Shown: positions 7,763 through 17,769 of the stretch, piece after piece
How the letters are laid out: each line of letters starts with the position of its first letter
How positions within the stretch are numbered: the stretch's first letter is position 1
Source of the DNA: Candidatus Kaiserbacteria bacterium
Lineage (GTDB): Bacteria > Patescibacteriota > Minisyncoccia > Phycocordibacterales > Phycocordibacteraceae
Direction of reading: 5' to 3'
NCBI GenBank assembly: GCA_029288865.1
Contig: JARIGM010000023.1
Span: 67,039-109,778 of the forward strand
DNA: 42,740 nucleotides
Made by a program: the position numbers and the translations under genes
Notes under the pieces: model-generated
Told to the model about the DNA's origin: nothing
The model's input: only the letters and a program-made list of their open reading frames with translations
Database searches by the model: none

Positions 7763-8860
7763 TTAGCTGTGCAGGAATACCATCACGTCGCCGTCTTGGA
7801 CGACATATGTCTTCCCTTCGGTGCGGATATCTCCCTTATCGCGAGCAGCACTCCACGAACCGTCTTGCAGAAGCGTCTGCCAACCGATGGTTTCCGCGCG
7901 AATAAACTTGTCTTTAAAATCAGTATGAATAGCAGCACCTGCTTCAGGGGCTGTTGAACCGCGGGTAATAGTCCATGCGCGTGATTCCTTCGGACCAGTC
8001 GTGAAGAATGTGATGAGTCCAAGCGTCTCATAGGCGCCACGGATAAGCTCGGTGAGACCGTTCACCTGCACGCCCAGCTCCTGCCGAAACATATCTTGAT
8101 CTTCGTCTGCCACTTCGATAAGTTCACGCTCTGTACCAGCATCCACGTGTACATATTGCGACCCCAGCGACTTGATGAGATCGATCGCAGCTTCAGCACG
8201 GCCATCATTCACTTCGTTCAGGTTATGGCCGCCTGTCTTGCCATTAAGCGCGTAGAGGATCGGCTTCAATGTGAGCAGGTTGAGCGACTTTATGAGTTTG
8301 GCCTCTTCAGGCGAAAGCTCGACGCTTCGTGCAAGCTTGCCAATCGCAAGTGCTCCCTCAATCTTGGCAAGAATCGCATCCTCCGTGATCGCATCCTTTG
8401 ACCCTGCGCGCACGTCACGCATGATGCGTTCGCGACGCCCAGCGACAGACTGCTGGTCCGCGAGAATCAGCTCGAGGTTGATAACTTCGATGTCGCGAAC
8501 AGGATCGACTTCCCCATGCACGTGGATCACATCCGGATCGTCGAAGAAACGTACCATCTCCAGGATGGCGTCTACTTCACGAATATGAGAGAGGAACTGA
8601 TTACCCAAGCCTTCTCCTTCAGACGCTCCCTTCACGAGGCCTGCGATGTCTACGAATTCGATCGCGGCAGGGATGGTCTTTTCAGAGCCAGAAAGCTTCG
8701 CAAGGTTATCGAGACGATCATCTGGCACGCCAACGACGCCCACCGATGGGTCGATGGTGCAGAACGGATAGTTCTCTGCAGGAACGCTTTGGCGTGTGAG
8801 CGCATTAAAAAGAGTGGACTTCCCGACGTTCGGGAGCCCGACGATACCGATTTTCAACAT
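7763..8860 (-). CDS. ychF: Redox-regulated ATPase/GTPase YchF (OLA1 family)
   Basis: 365 residues from ATG 8858-8860, the usual length. The frame is open for 85 more codons upstream, but that part runs through the terminator hairpin and looks noncoding, while MLKIGIVGLPNVGKST is the canonical YchF N terminus. The G1 motif GLPNVGKS is at residues 8-15, Switch I carries the NYPFCTIDPSVG block, G3 is DIAGLVKGAS, and NGK stands in the G4 position, as expected for this ATP-preferring family. The C-terminal TGS domain ends HTDFKDKFIRAETI...GDVMVFLHS. It binds ribosomes and hydrolyses ATP; its cellular role in stress is not settled. It stands directly downstream of a candidate structured RNA and terminator. 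Confidence 0.93.
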   Translation of the reverse strand: MLKIGIVGLPNVGKSTLFNALTRQSVPAENYPFCTIDPSVGVVGVPDDRLDNLAKLSGSEKTIPAAIEFVDIAGLVKGASEGEGLGNQFLSHIREVDAILEMVRFFDDPDVIHVHGEVDPVRDIEVINLELILADQQSVAGRRERIMRDVRAGSKDAITEDAILAKIEGALAIGKLARSVELSPEEAKLIKSLNLLTLKPILYALNGKTGGHNLNEVNDGRAEAAIDLIKSLGSQYVHVDAGTERELIEVADEDQDMFRQELGVQVNGLTELIRGAYETLGLITFFTTGPKESRAWTITRGSTAPEAGAAIHTDFKDKFIRAETIGWQTLLQDGSWSAARDKGDIRTEGKTYVVQDGDVMVFLHS

Positions 8861-8888
8861 AATATTCTTACAGTACGCGGGAACGAGC

Positions 8889-8924
8889 AAAAAGAAAAGA
8901 CCTGCATTCCGAGGAATGCAGGTC
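8889..8924 (-). terminator. Strong intrinsic terminator between the oxidoreductase gene and ychF
   Basis: A near-perfect hairpin GACCTGCATTCC / GGAATGCAGGTC (arms 8899-8910 and 8913-8924), followed on the minus strand by TTTTCTTTTT. It lies 29 bases before the ychF ATG, so it could either simply end the upstream transcript or act as an attenuator for ychF. Confidence 0.85.
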
Positions 8925-9042
8925 AGGTAGTGATGATTTGGTAGGCATACAAAAGGCAGCAAGCCCTTAGTCCCAGCACGGCTGGTGGGGCGGGGGCGAG
9001 TGCCAAAGGTCAAAGAGCTTGCCGAGGTCAGTATCCCACTAC
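8925..9042 (-). ncRNA. Candidate structured RNA (3'UTR element, sRNA or leader) upstream of ychF
   Basis: The stretch between the oxidoreductase stop and the terminator is locally GC-rich and can fold in nested fashion on the minus strand. An outer helix GTAGTG/CACTAC pairs 9037-9042 with 8927-8932. An inner helix GCAAGC/GCTTGC pairs 9017-9022 with 8959-8964. An apical hairpin CCAGC-CGT-GCTGG lies at 8973-8985. I could not match it to SRP RNA, tmRNA, 6S, RNase P or a known riboswitch. The outer 5' strand overlaps the last codon of the upstream gene, so it may be only a 3'UTR. Existence and strand are inference from pairing and the adjacent terminator. Confidence 0.35.
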
Positions 9043-9626
9043 TTTCCTTTTCGTGCAAGAGCTGTAATGCGTCTGATCCACGATGCTTTCTTTGCGGGCT
9101 TGAGATCTTCTGCATGTCCGATTTCTGTGAGAGCTACCTTGTAGCCGGAGAAGCCAAGGATGGCGCGACAGATCTCATTTGAGTAATCACCGAAAAGAAG
9201 ACGGATGAGCCAGCCCGGAGACTTGGATGTGACGATCACGCGCGCTGTACGACCTTTGAGCATCTTTTCCCAACTCATGTGACGCATCATGCCAGGACCT
9301 TTATAGAAACGGAATGCGAAGCCCGGCAAGCACATGCGATCCCACATTCCTTTAAGGAGTGCTGGCATGCCAGACCACCAGAGTGGATAGAAGAGCACGA
9401 AATGCTCAGCCCAGGTCATATTTTCTTGGACGGTCTTGAGATCAGGTTCAAGTTCCTGGATGACTTTGTATCCCTTATGGAGCAGCGGGTCGAACTGAAG
9501 GTCGCCGATATTCATGCGACGAACTTCATGTCCTGCTGCCCGCGCTTCCTTTTCGTAGAGGTCTGCAAACTCTGCTGTTAATGTTCCCTCTTTGTCCGGG
9601 TTGCCCAGAAGTATGAAAATACGCAT
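9039..9626 (-). CDS. NAD(P)H-dependent oxidoreductase, flavodoxin-2/quinone reductase family
   Basis: 195 residues. The N terminus MRIFILLGNPDKEGTLT is the beta1-loop that binds flavin phosphate in the Flavodoxin_2 family (NQO1, MdaB, KefF type). The family signature FYPLWWSGMPALLKGMWDR is present at about residues 79-97, followed by PGFAFRF. By family it transfers two electrons from NAD(P)H through FMN or FAD to quinones or other acceptors in the cytoplasm; the actual substrate is unknown. The C terminus is Lys/Arg-rich. A TATTCT box is placed six bases before ATG 9624-9626. The stop is followed by the candidate structured RNA and a terminator. Confidence 0.85.
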   Translation of the reverse strand: MRIFILLGNPDKEGTLTAEFADLYEKEARAAGHEVRRMNIGDLQFDPLLHKGYKVIQELEPDLKTVQENMTWAEHFVLFYPLWWSGMPALLKGMWDRMCLPGFAFRFYKGPGMMRHMSWEKMLKGRTARVIVTSKSPGWLIRLLFGDYSNEICRAILGFSGYKVALTEIGHAEDLKPAKKASWIRRITALARKGK

Positions 9627-9632
9627 ATATCT

Positions 9633-9638
9633 AGAATA
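9633..9638 (-). promoter_or_regulatory. -10 box of the flavodoxin-like oxidoreductase gene
   Basis: TATTCT, six bases (AGATAT), ATG. This is the same spacing as at the other leaderless-type starts in this window. No -35 recognised. Confidence 0.4.
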
Positions 9639-9644
9639 TCATTA

Positions 9645-10172
9645 TTATTCGCTTCCTTCTTTCCGCATATGGGGATGCCAGAACCACAGACGCACATATC
9701 CGATCACTCCAGCTGCAAGGAATGTGAGCAAGATATAGAACATGATGATCGCGGTGTAGCCGAACGAAGCGAGATATCCGAGGTCAATAGCAAGCAGCAT
9801 CCACCATCCGACAAGCATTGCCGATGATGCCACCCACCACGGCGTCTGACGCTTCTCGAGCGTTCGTCCGAACAATACGATCGCCACGATCAGCGTCTGC
9901 GCAGCCCAGAATTGCGCGGTCGCAACGTCTTGCTGTCCGCCTGGTATCAGATACTCGAGCACGATAAGCGCAATACTGCTGATAACCACGACTGGCGTCG
10001 CAATACTGAGGGCACGAAATAGCCGGCGCAAGTATTTGCGTTCGTGTTTATCCACGACACCATCCGAAGCAGCTTTGATATAGAAGATTTCCGCGAAGGT
10101 ACTGTATGCGACGCCAGCGAACGTCCCGATGAGGTGCAATAGTCCGAACAACGCGATGAAATCAAGTGGCAT
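9645..10172 (-). CDS. Unknown multi-pass membrane protein
   Basis: 175 residues, with about five hydrophobic helices. The first (about 3-25) begins directly after MPLD and is followed by a charged loop DGVVDKHERKYLRRLF; the others lie near 57-75, 85-103, 112-130 and 135-163, and the tail FWHPHMRKEGSE is charged. I do not recognise the family. Its ATG begins one base after the stop of the upstream 76-residue gene, so the two are translationally linked and probably act together. No Shine-Dalgarno is visible. Confidence 0.6.
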   Translation of the reverse strand: MPLDFIALFGLLHLIGTFAGVAYSTFAEIFYIKAASDGVVDKHERKYLRRLFRALSIATPVVVISSIALIVLEYLIPGGQQDVATAQFWAAQTLIVAIVLFGRTLEKRQTPWWVASSAMLVGWWMLLAIDLGYLASFGYTAIIMFYILLTFLAAGVIGYVRLWFWHPHMRKEGSE

Positions 10173-10173
10173 G

Positions 10174-10404
10174 TTATTTCTGGACGAGTTCTGCGAGCTC
10201 AGCGCGGTACTTCTTCATCACTTCCATCGTCGCCTTCATTTGTTGTTCTCCACCCTTCACACGTCGATCAACTTCTTCGCCGATCTTCTTAAAGAGTTCC
10301 GGATTCTTCTTCACGAGATTCATGATCATCTCGCGCTGTTCCTCGGGAACATCTTTCATCTTCCACTTAAGTGCCTGGTTTATGAGAAAGTCTTGGATTG
10401 CCAT
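10174..10404 (-). CDS. Small helical charged protein, unknown function
   Basis: 76 residues, rich in Lys and Glu and predicted almost wholly alpha-helical (KDVPEEQREMIMNLVKKNPELF, then KGGEQQMKATMEVMKKYRAEL). There is no membrane segment or signal. A TATAAT box lies eight bases before ATG 10402-10404. It is the first gene of a two-gene unit with the five-TM protein that follows at one-base spacing. The repeated Lys/Glu pattern suggests a short coiled coil or helical hairpin; function not assigned. Confidence 0.6.
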   Translation of the reverse strand: MAIQDFLINQALKWKMKDVPEEQREMIMNLVKKNPELFKKIGEEVDRRVKGGEQQMKATMEVMKKYRAELAELVQK

Positions 10405-10412
10405 ATGCGTAA

Positions 10413-10418
10413 ATTATA
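10413..10418 (-). promoter_or_regulatory. -10 box of the small helical protein gene
   Basis: A perfect TATAAT on the minus strand, eight bases upstream of ATG 10404, leaving at most a couple of leader bases. Confidence 0.45.
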
Positions 10419-10442
10419 CTACGAATTCCAGGTAGCGCATTA

Positions 10443-10472
10443 TTGACAAGTAATACTATCTAGACGAATAAT
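10443..10472 (+). promoter_or_regulatory. Promoter of the 40-residue membrane peptide gene
   Basis: TTGACA (10443-10448), an 18-base spacer, then AATAAT (10467-10472), five of six matching the consensus. Downstream is a leader of about 45 bases containing a hairpin ACCACC/GGTGGT (10483-10499) just before the Shine-Dalgarno. Confidence 0.65.
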
Positions 10473-10523
10473 TCATCTCAAGACCACCGTATGGGTGGTT
10501 TCAAGTTGTGGGAGGAAATAGTT

Positions 10524-10646
10524 ATGACTTGGTGGCATTGGGCAGTCGGAGGGATTGCTGTAGCTGTTTTGGTCGGGCTCGGTCTCTGGGCAGCATGGGA
10601 ACATGCTACCAGCCCGGACCCTGATTACGATCCGGAAGACTATTGA
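10524..10646 (+). CDS. 40-residue single-TM peptide with acidic tail
   Basis: A small gene with all expression signals: a TTGACA promoter, a leader hairpin, the Shine-Dalgarno GGAGG at 10511-10515 and ATG 10524-10526. The peptide starts MTWWHWAVGG, continues with one hydrophobic helix (about 7-25, Ala/Val/Leu/Gly) and ends in an Asp/Glu/Pro-rich tail (SPDPDYDPEDY). It is followed five bases later by a strong terminator, so it forms its own transcription unit. It could be a small membrane regulator, a holin-like or a toxin-like peptide, but nothing in the sequence decides. I found no antisense RNA partner. Confidence 0.65.
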   Translation: MTWWHWAVGGIAVAVLVGLGLWAAWEHATSPDPDYDPEDY

Positions 10647-10651
10647 TCGAA

Positions 10652-10681
10652 GGCCTCGCGCAACGCGCGGGGCTTTTTATT
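10652..10681 (+). terminator. Intrinsic terminator after the 40-residue peptide gene
   Basis: An 8-bp GC-rich stem (10653-10660 with 10666-10673, one G-U pair), loop CAACG, followed by TTTTTATTT. Confidence 0.85.
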
Positions 10682-10742
10682 TGCGTGATAAGGCAGGTGT
10701 ATACTAATGACAGACTAGCAGAAACGACTAGCTCTTTTGTAC

Positions 10743-10748
10743 AGGAGG
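10743..10748 (+). promoter_or_regulatory. Shine-Dalgarno that fixes the start of the 77-residue gene
   Basis: AGGAGG ends six bases before ATG 10755-10757. It lies downstream of an in-frame TTG (10737), so the shorter 77-residue product is the right one. Confidence 0.8.
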
Positions 10749-10754
10749 TGCGTC

Positions 10755-10988
10755 ATGGGTAGATGGTTTGGAGTGCTTATGTTTTTGATAGGCTGCATCC
10801 CTCTCGGAATGCTGATTGCATATTGGAGGTCTTTCCATGCTGCTTTCGGTGGCTGGGCGATTGCGGTTGCAGTCATAAGCGGAATTTTCTTTCTGGTTTA
10901 TTTCCTTCTCACGGTGTACATTTTCTGGTGTTACAAGTCAGATGAGGAGCAGACCAAAGGAACTCACGAGGTTAAGCATGCTCACTAG
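10755..10988 (+). CDS. 77-residue two-TM membrane protein
   Basis: It starts MGRWFGVLMFLIG, with hydrophobic helices at about 4-24 and 33-58, a short loop WRSFHAAFGGW between them, and a charged C terminus (KSDEEQTKGTHEVKHAH). It is preceded by a consensus Shine-Dalgarno, and a TATACT (10700-10705) in the upstream gap could serve as -10. It ends 8 bases before a bidirectional terminator. The family is not recognised. Like its 40-residue neighbour it faces away from the surrounding minus-strand genes and uses SD-type initiation, unlike them. Confidence 0.65.
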   Translation: MGRWFGVLMFLIGCIPLGMLIAYWRSFHAAFGGWAIAVAVISGIFFLVYFLLTVYIFWCYKSDEEQTKGTHEVKHAH

Positions 10989-10996
10989 ATTAATGT

Positions 10997-11026
10997 AAAA
11001 GACCCGGAAGCTATCCCGGGTCTTTT
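10997..11026. terminator. Bidirectional terminator between the 77-residue gene and the atp operon
   Basis: An AAAAGACCCGG / CCGGGTCTTTT stem (10997-11007 and 11016-11026) with an 8-base loop. The A and T ends give a U-tract on both strands, so it can end the + strand gene and, on the minus strand, the ATP synthase operon after atpC. Confidence 0.85.
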
Positions 11027-11043
11027 CATATCTATATCTGAAC

Positions 11044-11292
11044 TTAAAGAATGACAGTGGTTTGGTTTTGCGAAACTTCCGCAATGCCACCATTGGGTAG
11101 CGCGACCTGCTGCTTTTGTCCGTCTGCGGTCTCAATGATCGCTTCTCCTGCCTTAAGTGGTGTGACGAACGCTTCGTGATTTGCCATCACCGCAAAGACG
11201 CCTTCCTCTCCTGGCAGCGTTACGGAAACAGCTTCCCCATCGAAGATGTTGTTTCCTACTTCAGCGATCGTGAGATGAAAGGTTTTTGCCAT
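11044..11292 (-). CDS. atpC: ATP synthase epsilon subunit, short form without C-terminal helices
   Basis: 82 residues, against about 130-140 in most bacteria. The N-terminal ten-strand beta-sandwich that contacts gamma and the c-ring is complete (FHLTIAEVGNNIFDGEAVSVTLPGEEG style, then AVMANHEAFVTPLKAG, ending SQNQTTVIL). The helical hairpin that inhibits ATP hydrolysis in the 'up' state is absent. The next stop is genuine: TAA directly after VIL, then a terminator, so this is not a visible frameshift. It is the last gene of the operon. The absence suggests that ATP hydrolysis is not controlled by epsilon here, which is inference. Confidence 0.9.
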   Translation of the reverse strand: MAKTFHLTIAEVGNNIFDGEAVSVTLPGEEGVFAVMANHEAFVTPLKAGEAIIETADGQKQQVALPNGGIAEVSQNQTTVIL

Positions 11293-11310
11293 GGCAGTAT
11301 GTGCGCAAGA

Positions 11311-13636
<2,326 letters not shown>

Positions 13637-13639
13637 ATG

Positions 13640-14179
13640 TTATGCGTCGTGATTATCGATATGAATGAGCGCCATACGAAGCGCCTGCTTGGTGTACTCC
13701 TTTCGATCAACTCTGCCCTTGGTAAGGATGCCGATTGCTCCCTGGCCCGAACCGATCTTTGGATCAGCCGTCATGCCTGCCTTATTAATTGCCTCGGACA
13801 TATCAAGACCGTCTTCCATGATCATGCGAGTGATCTCGGTATCCGGAAATTCAAAAGCTGAAGAAAGTCCGAGATGCAGTTCGCTTCCATCATAGATAGC
13901 CACGACACAGACATCCATGTAACCGCTCTTCGTGTGCGGAACAGGCATAAGACCCGATTCGATCCCGACAGAATAGGTGCATTGACCGAATGCATTCTTG
14001 GCACGATTCACTGCGCCGTTAGTGGTTTCCTCGAGAGAACGTGGCTGATCTGGCACATCAGACGAAACATCAGTTCCAACCACCTCAAGATCTTTGAGGT
14101 GTGAATACTCCTGCAGTATCTCGCGTACCGCATCTACTTTTGCAGGATTCTTAGAACCGACGATCACCGTATCAGCCAT
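13640..14179 (-). CDS. yjjX: Inosine/xanthosine triphosphatase (YjjX/DUF84 family), inside the atp operon
   Basis: 179 residues. The start VIVGSKNPAKVDAVREIL is the substrate loop of the DUF84/ITPase group; further family features are the SLEETTNGAVNRAKNAF helix (the usual 'ET..GA..RA' pattern) and GIESGL. The C-terminal part IGSGQGAIGILTKGRVDRKEYT matches the family's end motif. By family it hydrolyses ITP, XTP or oxidised nucleotides to monophosphates, cleaning the NTP pool. It is placed 5 bases after atpA and 3 bases before atpG, so it should be made along with the ATP synthase. This position is unusual. Confidence 0.85.
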   Translation of the reverse strand: MADTVIVGSKNPAKVDAVREILQEYSHLKDLEVVGTDVSSDVPDQPRSLEETTNGAVNRAKNAFGQCTYSVGIESGLMPVPHTKSGYMDVCVVAIYDGSELHLGLSSAFEFPDTEITRMIMEDGLDMSEAINKAGMTADPKIGSGQGAIGILTKGRVDRKEYTKQALRMALIHIDNHDA

Positions 14180-14184
14180 GAGTA

Positions 14185-15768
14185 TTATTCAGCTTCTGCA
14201 GCTTCGCGCTCCTTGGACTTCGGAGCGATGCGCTCCACGAAGAGCTCAAGCTTTGCGCGGAGTGCCTTTTCGGTTTCTTCGTCGATATTCTTAGTATCAC
14301 GGATCATCTTGAGCACGTCAGAACCTTCACGGGTGAGGAAGTCCTGGAGATGGGTCTGCGCTTCGCGAGTCCTTTCAGGAGCAAACGCATTGAAGTATCC
14401 GTTCACTGCCGCAAAAATCACCGCTGATTCCATTTCGAATGCGAGCGGCTGGCCGTTCGGCTGATTGAGCACTTCCGTCATGCGGCGACCTGAGTCAATA
14501 CGAGCTTTCGTCTCCGCATCGAGATCAGATGCAAACTGCATGAAGGCTTCGAGTTCGCGGAACTGCGCAAGCTCAAGCTTGATCTTTCCCGCGACTTTCT
14601 TCATTGCCTTGGTCTGCGCTGCAGAACCCACACGAGACACGGAGTTACCCACGTCGATAGCTGGTCGCTGACCCTTATTGAAGAGATCAGCGAGCAAGAA
14701 GATCTGTCCGTCCGTGATCGAGATCACGTTCGTTGGAATGTATGCAGAGATGTCACCTTCCTGGGTTTCGATGATCGGAAGCGCAGTGAGCGAACCGCCG
14801 CCCTTCTCCTTCGAGAGCTTTGCAGCACGCTCGAGCAAGCGAGAGTGGAGGTAGAATACGTCTCCGGGATACGCTTCGCGACCTGGTGGGCGTCGAAGGA
14901 GAAGCGACATCTGACGATATGCGACAGCCTGCTTTGAGAGGTCGTCGTAAATCACGAGTGCGTCCTTGCCCTGCTCCATGAAGTGCTCGCCGATTGCAGC
15001 ACCTGCGAATGGCGCGAGGAACTGGAATGCTGCTGGTGTTGAAGCTGGTGCAGTAACCACGACGGTGTATTCCATCGCGCCGAGTTCTGCGAGCTGTGCA
15101 ACGATTTTTGCCGTCTTTGATTCCTTCTGACCAATAGCCACGTAGATACAGATCGGACGAGTCGCAGGATCTTCAGACTTTTGGTTCAGGATCGTGTCGA
15201 TAGCTACCGTCGTCTTTCCGACGCCGCGGTCACCGATGATGAGCTCGCGCTGTCCACGGCCAATCGGTACCATCGCGTCGATTGCCTTGATACCGGTGTG
15301 AAGCGGCGTGTTAACGCTCGCACGATCCATAACTCCGTATGCTTCGCGCTCGATCGGCGTAAGGCGGGTTCCTGCGACCGGACCTTTGCCGTCAACCGGC
15401 TCGCCAAGCGGATTCACGACGCGGCCGATAAGTTCATCACCAACAGGGATGGAAAGCAGACGTCCCAAGCGACGAACACGCATACCCTCGTACACGCGAG
15501 AAGCATCACCAAGAATCACAGCGCGAACGCCGTCCTCTTCGAGGTTGAGCACAAGACCGTAGATCGGGTCGGCATCCTTGAGCGCTTCTTCGAGACTGCG
15601 ATCGAATGTCGCATCGAAGAGCACCATTTCTGTCATGACTGCCCGTTCAAGGCCGTCGATCTCCGCGATACCGTCACCGGTCGTGCGGACGATGCCGGTC
15701 TCCTCCTCTTTCGCGACGGGCGCGAGTGCGGCAATTTCCTGTTCGATACGCTTGATAATGCTTTCCAT
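14185..15768 (-). CDS. atpA: ATP synthase alpha subunit
   Basis: 527 residues, slightly longer than usual. The Walker A GDRGVGKT is at 179-186 and the arginine finger is in [11 protein letters not shown]. In the N-terminal beta-barrel there is an extra stretch of about 20 residues around 50-72 ([21 protein letters not shown]) between the strands that normally join directly. It forms F1 with beta and binds non-catalytic nucleotides. It sits 23 bases after atpH and 5 before yjjX. No Shine-Dalgarno. Confidence 0.96.
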   Translation of the reverse strand: MESIIKRIEQEIAALAPVAKEEETGIVRTTGDGIAEIDGLERAVMTEMVLFDATFDRSLEEALKDADPIYGLVLNLEEDGVRAVILGDASRVYEGMRVRRLGRLLSIPVGDELIGRVVNPLGEPVDGKGPVAGTRLTPIEREAYGVMDRASVNTPLHTGIKAIDAMVPIGRGQRELIIGDRGVGKTTVAIDTILNQKSEDPATRPICIYVAIGQKESKTAKIVAQLAELGAMEYTVVVTAPASTPAAFQFLAPFAGAAIGEHFMEQGKDALVIYDDLSKQAVAYRQMSLLLRRPPGREAYPGDVFYLHSRLLERAAKLSKEKGGGSLTALPIIETQEGDISAYIPTNVISITDGQIFLLADLFNKGQRPAIDVGNSVSRVGSAAQTKAMKKVAGKIKLELAQFRELEAFMQFASDLDAETKARIDSGRRMTEVLNQPNGQPLAFEMESAVIFAAVNGYFNAFAPERTREAQTHLQDFLTREGSDVLKMIRDTKNIDEETEKALRAKLELFVERIAPKSKEREAAEAE

Positions 15769-15791
15769 GTGGTAATGACTAAATTAATAAG

Positions 15792-16163
15792 TTAGGGCGT
15801 GATGATCTTCCGATACAAAGTGAGGAGAGATTGCTTGCTCGAGTTATCGATAAGCTTTCCCTTCTCAGTTGCACGCCAACCACTGATGAGATCGTGGTTA
15901 ACGTGTGCGCGTGTGGCATGAATGCCATGCTTCGCGGCTTCTTCAAGCGCGTGATGCGCTTCGTCCTGGTGTGCGACTTCAACGGTCGGCAGGAGCTTTG
16001 CATGCTTCTGTTCGATCTTCTGAAGCGCACGGAGTATTCCAGGCAAGAGCTTTTCGCGTCCGTGCTCTTTCAGATGCGTTGCAAGGTTCTGGACCAATGC
16101 CTTCGCATCGGCACCATCCTTGTGTGCTTCTGTGTAGAGTGCTTGTGCGTAGAGCTCTGCCAT
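15792..16163 (-). CDS. atpH: ATP synthase delta subunit, shortened
   Basis: 123 residues against about 175-180 in typical bacteria. The C-terminal region that contacts the b subunits is recognisable (LISGWRATEKGKLIDNSSKQSLLTL, matching the usual GG-x-D-S pattern). The N-terminal part, which should be a six-helix bundle binding the alpha N termini, has only a few helices (AELYAQALYTEAHKDGADAKAL onward). Position between atpF and atpA supports the identity. Its reduction goes together with the AtpA N-terminal insertion, which may compensate; that is inference. Confidence 0.85.
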   Translation of the reverse strand: MAELYAQALYTEAHKDGADAKALVQNLATHLKEHGREKLLPGILRALQKIEQKHAKLLPTVEVAHQDEAHHALEEAAKHGIHATRAHVNHDLISGWRATEKGKLIDNSSKQSLLTLYRKIITP

Positions 16164-16169
16164 AGGTCG

Positions 16170-16619
16170 TTACGATGCCTTCTGGCGAAGTACCTTCTCA
16201 GCTGCGAGTACTGCAAGACGAGCGACTTCTTTTTCGCTGTCGCGGAGCGTCTTCGCTGCGGTTTCTTTCGCACGAGCATCTGCATCAGCTTCAATAGCCG
16301 CAGAACGAGCTTCTGCCTCTTTTATGATGCGCTCGCGTTCCGTCTGACCGCTCTTGCGGGCCAAGGTGAGGATGCTGTCTGCTTCCTGCTCTGCGCCACG
16401 AACGCGTGACGAAGCCTCCTCGTCTGCCGTTGCGAGCTTCTGGGCTGCCTTCTCCGCATCTTCGACACCCTGGGCGATCTTCTGACGACGCGCTTCAAGC
16501 ATCTTCATGACCGGCTTGTACAAGACAAACCAGAGCACGACCATGAGCACGCCGAAGTTTATCGCTTGCGCGAGAAGCAGTGAACCGTCAAGGCCGAATG
16601 CAGCGAATAATTGACCCAT
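16170..16619 (-). CDS. atpF: ATP synthase b subunit
   Basis: 149 residues. One membrane helix lies at about 13-33 (LLLAQAINFGVLMVVLWFVLY), followed by the conserved KPVMKMLEARRQKI and a long Ala/Glu/Lys/Arg coiled coil to the C terminus. It forms the peripheral stalk holding F1 to Fo. It lies 6 bases before atpH and 12 after atpE. Only one b-type gene is present, so the stalk is a homodimer as in E. coli. Confidence 0.93.
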   Translation of the reverse strand: MGQLFAAFGLDGSLLLAQAINFGVLMVVLWFVLYKPVMKMLEARRQKIAQGVEDAEKAAQKLATADEEASSRVRGAEQEADSILTLARKSGQTERERIIKEAEARSAAIEADADARAKETAAKTLRDSEKEVARLAVLAAEKVLRQKAS

Positions 16620-16631
16620 ATACGCGTGCGA

Positions 16632-17722
<1,091 letters not shown>

Positions 17723-17731
17723 GATATATAC

Positions 17732-17759
17732 ATCTTAACAGAAATTTAATCCCTCACAA
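17732..17759 (-). promoter_or_regulatory. Possible promoter of the atp operon
   Basis: TTGTGA (17754-17759), a 16-base spacer, then TAAGAT (17732-17737), nine bases before the atpB ATG. It lies in the only free space upstream of the operon. The match is moderate (four of six in each box). Confidence 0.35.
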
Positions 17760-17769
17760 ATCCCCAGCT

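Noticed and set aside
8925-9042. SRP RNA, 6S RNA or tmRNA
   Set aside because: No GGAA-capped SRP apical motif, no 6S-type long bulged hairpin and no tRNA-like ends were found, so it is listed only as an unassigned structured candidate.
8861-9115. 85-codon upstream extension of ychF
   Set aside because: It reads through a terminator hairpin and a structured noncoding region; the canonical YchF N terminus begins at 8860.
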